12,639 nucleotides of DNA from Bacteroidales bacterium (GTDB lineage: Bacteria > Bacteroidota > Bacteroidia > Bacteroidales > VadinHA17). Positions within the stretch are counted from its first letter, which is position 1, and each line of letters starts with the position of its first letter. A program made the position numbers and the translations under genes. Location of the stretch: assembly GCA_013314865.1 (NCBI GenBank), contig JABUEV010000023.1, positions 1-12,639 on the forward strand. Reading direction: 5' to 3'. This document shows positions 1 to 6,168 of this stretch, piece after piece. The notes beneath the pieces were generated by a model, which saw nothing but the letters and a program-made list of their open reading frames with translations, searched no databases and was not told where the DNA came from.

Positions 1-1052
1 TCTATTCTTTTTGATCTGCGTAAATCCTGAATGTCAAGTATAGGAGTCAAAATAAGATTTGTCAGTATCGACACATCCAGTACACCAATGGGATCGTCAT
101 TCTTATAAGTACCTCTTCTTGCTGTGAGACTGTACCATTTGCCTCCCAGGTACATTGAAAAGTTATGCAGTTTTCCGGGTTTGTAAGGTTTTTTACCTTT
201 GAGCCTTACGACGAAGGATTCTTCCAGTTTATCAAGGAATTGTTTTTCGGAGAGTCCGTTCAGGTCTTTGACAAGTCTGTTGTAATCAATAATCTTCAGC
301 TGGTTTTCCGGAAAATGAACAGCAAGGAAGTAATTGTATTCCTCATCTCCCTTGTGGTTTGGGTTCTGTTCTCTTTTCTCCTTTCCTACCAGTGCAGCTG
401 CAGCAGTCCGGTGATGTCCGTCGGCTACATAGGTGCATGGTACTTTCTCAGCAAAGAGTTTTTCTATCTGGCTTACTTTGGTATCATCAGATATAACCCA
501 GAACTGGTGCCTGAAACCTTCGTCTGACACAAAATCATATTCAGGTTTCTCTTTTCTTGTTATCGATTTGACTATTTTGTCTATCTCCCTCACATTTCGG
601 TAGGCGAAGAAAACCGGCTCAATATTGGCGTTGTTGATTCTGACATGAACCATGCGGTCCTGTTCCTTGTCAGGTCTTGTAAGCTCATGCTTCTTTATGA
701 CACCGTTAAGGTAGTCGTCGACCGAAGCGCATCCTACCAGCCCGTATTGTGTTCTTCCCGACATTGTCTGAGCATAGATATAGTAGCATGGTTTACTATC
801 CTGAACCAGCCATCCCTTTTCCTGCCATTTCTTAAAATTCTCCACCGATCTCATGTAAACCTCATCGGAATGAGGATCCACTGATGAAGGGAGATCAATT
901 TCGGCCCTTGTTATATGAAGAAGGGATTTTTCTTTTCCGCTGGCCATAATTCTTGCCTCCTCAGTATTCATAACATCATAAGGAAGGCATGATAGTTCTT
1001 CGACTATCGATGCGGGGGGTCTAAGTCCTCTAAATGGTTTTACAACTGTCAT
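1..1052 (-). CDS. DUF1015 family protein, 3' end beyond the window
   Basis: The frame opens with ATG at 1052 and stays open to base 1, giving 350 residues; family members are about 410 residues, so about 60 C-terminal residues lie outside. Visible family marks are FRGLRP at residues 7-12, PYDV at 24-27 and ADGHHR at 210-215. The protein looks soluble, with no signal peptide or membrane segment. It is the third gene of a serC-serA-DUF1015 unit, an order that recurs in Bacteroidota, so a role tied to serine or phosphoserine is likely but unproven. The DGHHR motif resembles the (D/N)GxHR element of ParB/sulfiredoxin-fold proteins, a fold that includes the free-serine kinases SerK and SbnI; linking this protein to them is my inference. 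The 120-base gap to serA is unusually repeat-rich, so it may be less tightly coupled than serA is to serC. Confidence 0.9.
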   Translation of the reverse strand, partial: MTVVKPFRGLRPPASIVEELSCLPYDVMNTEEARIMASGKEKSLLHITRAEIDLPSSVDPHSDEVYMRSVENFKKWQEKGWLVQDSKPCYYIYAQTMSGRTQYGLVGCASVDDYLNGVIKKHELTRPDKEQDRMVHVRINNANIEPVFFAYRNVREIDKIVKSITRKEKPEYDFVSDEGFRHQFWVISDDTKVSQIEKLFAEKVPCTYVADGHHRTAAAALVGKEKREQNPNHKGDEEYNYFLAVHFPENQLKIIDYNRLVKDLNGLSEKQFLDKLEESFVVRLKGKKPYKPGKLHNFSMYLGGKWYSLTARRGTYKNDDPIGVLDVSILTNLILTPILDIQDLRRSKRI

Positions 1053-1079
1053 TCAGTAAAGTTTGGTAAAAGTTAAATA

Positions 1080-1173
1080 GGATTGCGGATTTCGGATTGC
1101 GGATTTCGGATTGCGGATTTCGGATTGCGGATTGCGGATTCAAATCCGAAATCAAAAATCCGAAATCCGAAAT
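1080..1173. repeat. GGATTGC/GGATTTC tandem repeat with inverted arm
   Basis: Bases 1080-1121 are three perfect copies of the 14-mer GGATTGCGGATTTC, followed by two GGATTGC heptamers (1122-1135) and a degenerate unit. From about 1143 to 1173 the complementary form (AATCCGAAATC units) appears, so the two halves can pair as a long imperfect hairpin. The right end runs into the TGA stop codon of the full serA frame (1173-1175). Translation of the plus strand gives a repetitive peptide of the FRIADFGLRIAD / NPKSKIRNPKS kind, which I know as a recurrent spurious hypothetical protein in many genomes; I therefore treat it as a non-coding repeat. It could act as a terminator or RNA-stabilising structure between serA and the DUF1015 gene. 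Confidence 0.85.
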
Positions 1174-2093
1174 CACTTGTTCAGTCTGTATTTTTCGTTG
1201 CCTGTTTTGAAATAGTCTACAATCTGCCTTGCTGCCGCGACACCGGCATTAATATTGGCCTCTTCGGTCTGTGCTCCCATTTTTTTTGCGGTGAACAGGA
1301 ACCTTCCTTTAAATTTCTCCTCAAGCTGTTGTTTGCAATCCGGCTCAACATCAGCAAGATATTTAAAATCAGGACGCTCTTAAAAAATTTTAAGCAGTTC
1401 ATCCTCATTAATAACCTCTTTTCTTGCAGTATTGACGAGCACGGCATTTTCGGGCATGAGCTTCAGAAGCCGATAGCCGATTGATTTTTTTGTCTGCTCA
1501 TTTGCAGGGATATGGAGTGAGACATACTGGCATACAGAATACAATTCTTCAGCTGAATTGCATACTTTCACGCCGGAAGATTTAATGTCATCGGCCTGCA
1601 CATAGGGGTCATAAGCATAAATATCCATTCCGAATCCTTTTGCTATCATTGCCACGTATCGTCCCACATTTCCGAAAGCATGGATGCCGATTGTTTTTCC
1701 TCTCAATTCTGTCCCTGATTTTCCGCTGAAACCGCCTCTTGCCTGGTAAAGCATCAGTGCAAACGCAAGTTCCGCAACGGCATTTGAATTCTGTCCCGGA
1801 GTATTCATTGCTACGACATTATGAGCAGTGCAGGCTTTAAGGTCGAGGTTGTCATATCCGGCCCCGGCACGTACCACAATTTTAAGTTTCCGGGCTGAAT
1901 CAAGGACTTCAGAAGTAACCAGGTCGCTTCTGACAATCAAGGCATCAGCATCTTTAACTGCATTGAGAAGGTCAGCGACATTCTTGTAGTTTTCCAGCAA
2001 GACAAGTTCGTGTCCGGCCGACTCCGTCACTTCACGAATCTGTTTTACAGCAACGGGTGCAAATGGTTTTTCTGTTGCAACAAGTATTTTCAT
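1173..2093 (-). pseudogene. serA: D-3-phosphoglycerate dehydrogenase, interrupted by one in-frame stop
   Basis: SerA oxidises 3-phosphoglycerate to 3-phosphohydroxypyruvate, the first step of serine synthesis. From ATG at 2093 the frame encodes 237 residues and then meets TAA at 1380-1382. Reading on in the same frame gives 68 more sense codons to TGA at 1173-1175, for a total of 306 codons, the usual length of the short Bacteroidota SerA without an ACT domain. Upstream of the stop are the NAD-binding motif GIHAFGNVG (a GxGxxG variant) and NTARK near residue 222, which holds the substrate-binding Arg. Downstream are ADVEP, with the probable catalytic Glu at codon 250, and KKMGAQT. The 237-residue product therefore lacks an active-site residue and part of the substrate domain. 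It lies 48 bases after serC. This may be a real nonsense mutation, a sequencing error or readthrough; the family call itself is secure. Confidence 0.88.
1380..1382 (-). other. Premature TAA stop codon in serA
   Basis: The codon lies in ELLKIF-stop-ERPDFKYLADVEP. The frame is the same on both sides, so a single substitution explains it; a single indel does not. AAA (Lys), GAA (Glu) or CAA (Gln) would each restore a sense codon with one change. It directly follows a run of six T on the coding strand. TAA is used as the normal end of gcvT, the Hpt gene, the transporter gene and the SiaC gene in this window, so it is not a reassigned codon. Confidence 0.95.
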
Positions 2094-2141
2094 TTACTGT
2101 TAATTTGTTAACAATCAGACAATGTTCCTTCAGGAGAAAAT

Positions 2142-3212
2142 TCAATTCTTTAATTCAAACTCTTTCATTACTTCAATCAAAGCGATAACGCTTTCCTTCG
2201 GAAGGGCATTATATAAAGAAGCGCGGAATCCTCCCACCGATCTGTGTCCCTGTATTCCTATCATACCTTTTGATTTTGCAAAATCGGAAAATGGTTTTTC
2301 AAGTTCCTTATATTCATCTGCCATGACGAAACAAACATTCATGAGAGACCTGTCTTCCGGATCTTTTACAGTCGGGACAAAGAGTTTGTTTCTTTCTATT
2401 TCGTCATAGAGAAGTGCCGCCTTTTCCTTGTTTCTTTTTTCCATAGCTTTCACTCCGCCAAGATCTTTAAGCCATCTGAGAGTCTGCTGGGCTGCAAAGA
2501 CAGCAAACACCGGCGGTGTATTGAACATTGATTCAGCCTTTATGTGTGTGCGGTAGTCAAGCATTGTAGGTATTGGTCTTGTTACTTTACCCAGAACATC
2601 CTCCTTTATTATGATAACCGTAACACCGGCAGGTCCAAGGTTCTTCTGTGCACCGGCATAAATAAGGGAATATTTTGAAACGTCAACCGGCCGGCTGAAT
2701 ATATCCGACGACATATCAGCAGCTACAGGTACGGCAACATCCGGATCCTTCTTAAGCTGTGTGCCGAATATAGTATTGTTGGTTGTCACATGAAAATAAT
2801 CGGCATCGGCCGGAACAGTATAATTTTTTGGTATATAGCTGAAGTTCTTGTCTTTTGATGATGCAACTTCCACGGCATCCCCGTAAAGTTTTGCTTCTTT
2901 AAACGCTTTGGATGCCCATTCACCCGTCACAAGGTACGCTGATTTTTTGTTCATCAGGTTCATAGGAACCATTGCAAACTGCAGACTGGCACCTCCTCCG
3001 AGGAAAATCACCTGGTATCCTGCAGGAACGTCAAGCATCTCTTTGACCAGAGCAATCGTATCATTCATACATTCTATGAACTCCTTGCTTCGGTGAGATA
3101 TCTCAAGCACTGAAAGTCCTGTACCGGCAAAGTCCTTTATGCCTTCGATTGTCTTCTCAATCGTATAGCCCGGAAGTATGGACGGGCCCGCGTAAAAATT
3201 GTGTTTCTTCAT
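2142..3212 (-). CDS. serC: Phosphoserine aminotransferase
   Basis: This PLP enzyme transfers the amino group of glutamate to 3-phosphohydroxypyruvate to give O-phosphoserine, the second step of serine synthesis; the family also acts in vitamin B6 synthesis in some bacteria. The 356-residue length matches the family. Visible motifs are [10 protein letters not shown] near the N terminus, HRS at 40-42 (phosphate binding), GGGAS at 72-76 (PLP phosphate contact), TNNTIFGTQ at 144-152, and GAQKN, where Lys190 should form the Schiff base. [14 protein letters not shown] near the C terminus is also typical. It is the first gene of the serC-serA-DUF1015 unit, with serA starting 48 bases downstream. The ATG at 3212 gives the standard [10 protein letters not shown] start. 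I see nothing broken in it. Confidence 0.97.
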   Translation of the reverse strand: MKKHNFYAGPSILPGYTIEKTIEGIKDFAGTGLSVLEISHRSKEFIECMNDTIALVKEMLDVPAGYQVIFLGGGASLQFAMVPMNLMNKKSAYLVTGEWASKAFKEAKLYGDAVEVASSKDKNFSYIPKNYTVPADADYFHVTTNNTIFGTQLKKDPDVAVPVAADMSSDIFSRPVDVSKYSLIYAGAQKNLGPAGVTVIIIKEDVLGKVTRPIPTMLDYRTHIKAESMFNTPPVFAVFAAQQTLRWLKDLGGVKAMEKRNKEKAALLYDEIERNKLFVPTVKDPEDRSLMNVCFVMADEYKELEKPFSDFAKSKGMIGIQGHRSVGGFRASLYNALPKESVIALIEVMKEFELKN

Positions 3213-3352
3213 TTCCTGATTATTTTAAGGTTTGATGTTTCAATTCTCAGAATGCTTATTGTAAAAGTATTTTAATTTCTCCGATTTAACCCCAGCTTCC
3301 GCTTACAGGTTTGTAAATTCTGTTTTTTCTTCAGTTTTTAATTACCGGCAAT

Positions 3353-3360
3353 CAAAATTA
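3353..3360 (-). promoter_or_regulatory. Possible -7 box for the serC operon
   Basis: On the minus strand this reads TAATTTTG, a match to the TAnnTTTG element of Bacteroidota housekeeping promoters, about 140 bases before the serC ATG. No convincing TTTG -33 box is seen at the expected distance, and the 200-base gap is A/T-rich, so a chance match is quite possible. Confidence 0.22.
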
Positions 3361-3412
3361 ATAAATTATTGAATGTTTTAACTTTATTATTACAATCAGA
3401 ACCTTATAAATT

Positions 3413-4132
3413 TCAAATATTATTAACAAGGATACCGTTTTTAATTACAGGTATCTTGTCAGTAAAGTCCATGGTAAGGCAGAAATCTATGCAATCATCC
3501 AGTCCTTTTGATCTGAGTCTGCTTCTCTGGGCACATTTTTCAAGATATCCGCGAAGGTCACTTGCGGCGGATGACCAGAGGTCTGCTGCTGCAAGTGTTG
3601 AATCGCAGATTGTAGAGTAGCTTGATGAATCAAGCAGTGCCTTTGCATAAGCTCCTGCACAGACAGAATCCTCAAGATTAAACCTGTTTTTCCATCCTGC
3701 ACAAAAGAGAACCACATCTTTATCCTGCGACAACAGCCACCTGATCATTGCGGTGAAATTCAGGAAAGAGCCTATTGCTATCCTGTAAGCTGACGAGGCA
3801 AGTTTAATAATTCCCGTACCATTAGTGGTGCTGTAGACTATAGTTTTGCCTCTGACTTTTTCAGCAGTGAAGTTAAAGGGAGAGTTACCGAAATCGGCAA
3901 AGTCAAGTATAAATCCGTCGCGCTCTGCTGCCACCAGGTAGCCTTTCTTTTTATATTCACGGGCTTCTTCCACACCGGCAACCGGGATAATGGCAGACAC
4001 ACCGTTATGAAAAGCAGTGCAGATAGCTGAGCTTGCTCTAAGCACATCGATGATAACTACTATTGATCCCTTGTGAAGTTCAGGTTCATAAAGGGCCGGA
4101 GAGAAGCAGGTATCAAGATTTCTTAAAGGCAT
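3413..4132 (-). CDS. comB: ComB-like 2-phosphosulfolactate phosphatase family protein
   Basis: The 239-residue protein carries the ComB family pattern: DVLRASS at 29-35, AAERDG at 68-73, FGNSP at 81-85, STTNGT at 101-106, GSFLN at 121-125 and the long CAGWKNRFNLED block at 144-155. Characterised archaeal ComB is a Mg-dependent phosphatase that removes phosphate from 2-phosphosulfolactate in coenzyme M synthesis. Bacteria of this type are not known to make coenzyme M, so the true substrate here is uncertain; sulfolactate or another phosphorylated hydroxy acid is possible. No signal peptide or membrane segment is seen. It begins 14 bases after the gcvT stop and has no visible Shine-Dalgarno, so it is probably cotranscribed with gcvT. 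The family call is firm; the in vivo reaction is not. Confidence 0.88.
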   Translation of the reverse strand: MPLRNLDTCFSPALYEPELHKGSIVVIIDVLRASSAICTAFHNGVSAIIPVAGVEEAREYKKKGYLVAAERDGFILDFADFGNSPFNFTAEKVRGKTIVYSTTNGTGIIKLASSAYRIAIGSFLNFTAMIRWLLSQDKDVVLFCAGWKNRFNLEDSVCAGAYAKALLDSSSYSTICDSTLAAADLWSSAASDLRGYLEKCAQRSRLRSKGLDDCIDFCLTMDFTDKIPVIKNGILVNNI

Positions 4133-4146
4133 CAGCAGGCAGGGGC

Positions 4147-5265
4147 TTATTTTTTAAATTTATCAGGGTCAAAAGCCGGTAGGTTGGCAACAACGGCCTT
4201 AAGGTCCTTATTACGTATCCTGATGAAAATTTCGGTGCCGTTTGCCCAGAAACCTTTGGCAAGGTATGCCATTCCGATACCCTGCTTCATTACCGGCGAC
4301 ATTGTTCCTGAAGTGACCTCTCCTATCCTGTTGCCTGTCTGATCAAACACTTCATAATGCTGTCGGGGAATTCCGCGGTCAATCATTACAAATCCCTTCA
4401 GCCTTTTTGACACGCCTTCATTCTTCTGCTTTAAGAGAAAAGCCTTGTCTATGAAATCCTTATGGCCGGCAAATTTGGTTATCCAACCCAGTCCGGCCTC
4501 AATGGGCGACGTTTCGTCATTTATGTCATTTCCGTAGAGACAGTATCCCATTTCAAGCCGGAGGGTATCCCTGGCTCCAAGTCCTGCCGGTTTAATGCCA
4601 AATTCCCTGCCTGCATCAAATACAGCCTCCCACAATGCAGGAGCATCCTCATTTCTGATATAAAGTTCACAGCCTCCTGAACCTGTATAACCTGTTGTGG
4701 AAAATAAAACATCCTTAATTCCGGCAAAGTTTATTGTCTTAAAGGTGTAATATTCCATATTCTCCACAGGAGTGTCAGTAAGTTTCTGCATGGCTTTCAG
4801 GGCCAGTGGTCCCTGAACAGCCAGCTGGGCAATGGAATCGGAAGCATTTACGAGGTCTTTCCCGGGGATGATTCCGAACCGTGAAGCATGCCTTACACAC
4901 CATTCCCAGTCCTTTTCAATATTGGCAGCATTTACCACAAGAAGATATTTTTCACTGTTGATCCTGTAAACAAGAAGATCATCCACAATGCCTCCCTTTC
5001 CGTTCGGAAAACATGAATACTGAACTTTTCCGTCAAACAGAGCCGACACGTCGTTAGAGGTTATATACTGCAGGTAGTCAGTCGCAGAAGGTCCGCTTAC
5101 ATAAAACTCACCCATGTGCGAGACATCAAAGACACCAACTCTTTCCCTGACATTCATGTGTTCGTCATTGATGCCGGTATATTCAACCGGCATATTAAAT
5201 CCTGCAAAAGGAACCATCCTGGCTCCTGCAGACAGATGAAACCTGGTAAACGGAGTATTTTTCAT
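4147..5265 (-). CDS. gcvT: Glycine cleavage system T protein (aminomethyltransferase)
   Basis: GcvT takes the aminomethyl group from lipoyl-GcvH, releases ammonia and passes the one-carbon unit to tetrahydrofolate as 5,10-methylene-THF. Visible marks are [12 protein letters not shown] near residues 18-29, FDVSHMGE at 47-54, GGIVDDL at 91-97 (containing the catalytic Asp), [11 protein letters not shown] in the middle, and [19 protein letters not shown], followed by the C-terminal barrel with [17 protein letters not shown]. The length, 372 residues, is normal. I place the start at ATG 5265; the open frame extends one codon further to a TTG at 5268, but ATG gives the family-like start [10 protein letters not shown]. 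Genes for GcvH, GcvP and GcvL are not in the window. It heads a two-gene unit with comB. Confidence 0.97.
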   Translation of the reverse strand: MKNTPFTRFHLSAGARMVPFAGFNMPVEYTGINDEHMNVRERVGVFDVSHMGEFYVSGPSATDYLQYITSNDVSALFDGKVQYSCFPNGKGGIVDDLLVYRINSEKYLLVVNAANIEKDWEWCVRHASRFGIIPGKDLVNASDSIAQLAVQGPLALKAMQKLTDTPVENMEYYTFKTINFAGIKDVLFSTTGYTGSGGCELYIRNEDAPALWEAVFDAGREFGIKPAGLGARDTLRLEMGYCLYGNDINDETSPIEAGLGWITKFAGHKDFIDKAFLLKQKNEGVSKRLKGFVMIDRGIPRQHYEVFDQTGNRIGEVTSGTMSPVMKQGIGMAYLAKGFWANGTEIFIRIRNKDLKAVVANLPAFDPDKFKK

Positions 5266-5296
5266 CAATTGCTTATTAATTTGAGAATAAAATAAT

Positions 5297-5311
5297 CCGG
5301 AAATATTCCGG
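5297..5311. promoter_or_regulatory. Short perfect palindrome upstream of gcvT
   Basis: CCGGAA-ATA-TTCCGG is a perfect inverted repeat with six-base arms and a three-base centre, 31 bases upstream of the gcvT ATG, in an otherwise A/T-rich 205-base divergent gap. It could be an operator for gcvT-comB or a small 5' UTR hairpin. No regulator can be named. Confidence 0.3.
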
Positions 5312-5413
5312 CAGAAAAATCTGAGCTTAAAAATAGAATTTATTTAGGTTTTTAAAAATAGATAATACTCATAACTAATAACCAATATAACTAAACCGCT
5401 GTCAAAATTTTAC

Positions 5414-5421
5414 TATTTTTG
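5414..5421 (+). promoter_or_regulatory. Possible -7 box for the Hpt-STAS genes
   Basis: TATTTTTG matches TAnnTTTG and ends 49 bases before the Hpt start codon, a plausible distance. No TTTG -33 box was found about 20 bases further upstream, so support is weak. Confidence 0.3.
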
Positions 5422-5470
5422 TTATCAGACGGCACTTTAATAAATTCAAAAAATAATTCACTTTAATATA

Positions 5471-5821
5471 ATGAATTACCAATATATCAAGACTGATTAT
5501 CTTGACATGGTGTCAGGAGGTGACAAGGAACTTGTGAAGGAGCTGATTGACATGTTTCGTGAGCAGGTAAGGGAAATACGCGATGAGATGCTGTTGTTGC
5601 TCAGTGAAAAGGATTACAATGCACTTGGACTGCTTGCTCACAAGGCAAAATCGTCAGTTGCCATAATGGGGATGGATGACCTGGCTGTAATGCTTAAGAA
5701 TTTCGAACTGCAGGCAAAGGAGGGTGTGTCGGTCGAAAATTATCCTGCATATATAGACCGGTTTGCCAGAGAAACTGAACTGGCAGTTTTTGAACTTGAG
5801 GATCTGTTAAAAAACATGTAA
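5471..5821 (+). CDS. Hpt domain histidine phosphotransfer protein
   Basis: The 116-residue protein is essentially one Hpt four-helix domain. LLAHKAKSS at 54-62 matches the Hpt signature HxxKSS, with His57 as the expected phospho-acceptor and Lys60 as the usual partner. The N-terminal DYLDMVSGGDKELVKELIDMF segment also fits Hpt proteins. It has no kinase, receiver or membrane domain, so it would relay phosphate between partner proteins encoded elsewhere. The next gene, a STAS protein, starts 11 bases downstream, so the two are probably cotranscribed; the pairing suggests a link between a His-Asp relay and a partner-switch pathway, which is inference. The ATG is preceded by A/T-rich sequence without a Shine-Dalgarno. 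Other all-helical small proteins are possible but less likely given the motif. Confidence 0.88.
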   Translation: MNYQYIKTDYLDMVSGGDKELVKELIDMFREQVREIRDEMLLLLSEKDYNALGLLAHKAKSSVAIMGMDDLAVMLKNFELQAKEGVSVENYPAYIDRFARETELAVFELEDLLKNM

Positions 5822-5832
5822 AAGAGACTAAA

Positions 5833-6168
5833 ATGATCAGTATCGAAAGAAAGGACAAGATTGATGTAGTGTCTTTTTCAGTTGACAAACTGAACGCCAA
5901 TACAATTGACAGAATAAAAGAAGAGATGGGAAATCTGTTTGACAAGTCCAATGCAAAGGTCATCATTGATCTTAAGGGGATTGAATACATTGACAGTTCA
6001 GGGTTTGCTCTCTTCCTGACGCTTCATAAATCAGCGAAGAACAATTACGGCATCCTTAAATTTGTAAATCCCGAACCCCGTGTAACTGAAATTTTCAGAA
6101 CGTTGCATCTGCACACGGTGTTCGAGATTTACAATGACCTGGATACCTGTATAAAATCTTTCAGGTAG
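5833..6168 (+). CDS. STAS domain protein, anti-sigma-factor-antagonist-like
   Basis: The 111-residue protein is one STAS domain. The strand VIIDLKGIEYIDSSGFALF (residues 43-61) carries the DSSG motif at 54-57; by comparison with SpoIIAA, Ser56 should be the residue phosphorylated by a partner kinase, which would control binding. In well-studied systems an unphosphorylated STAS protein binds an anti-sigma factor kinase and frees its target; in Bacteroidota the targets are often not sigma factors. No kinase (RsbW-like) or PP2C phosphatase gene lies in the window. It follows the Hpt gene by 11 bases. Its last 8 bases overlap the end of clpB, which is on the opposite strand. Confidence 0.93.
   Translation: MISIERKDKIDVVSFSVDKLNANTIDRIKEEMGNLFDKSNAKVIIDLKGIEYIDSSGFALFLTLHKSAKNNYGILKFVNPEPRVTEIFRTLHLHTVFEIYNDLDTCIKSFR

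Noticed and set aside
165..884. Plus-strand open frames at 165-527 and 645-884
   Set aside because: Both lie antisense to the DUF1015 gene, whose minus-strand frame has clear family motifs and runs off the window edge.
1371..1395. Programmed frameshift at the AAAATTTTTT run in serA
   Set aside because: The remainder of SerA continues in the same frame as the beginning, so a frameshift would not restore the protein.
1083..1484. Plus-strand frame of 133 codons starting in the repeat (FRIADFG-type peptide)
   Set aside because: Its start is translated tandem repeat and its remainder lies antisense to well-supported serA sequence; this is a known kind of false gene.
5266..5268. TTG as an alternative start for gcvT
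   Set aside because: The next codon is ATG at 5263-5265 and gives the normal family N terminus, so the upstream TTG is unnecessary.
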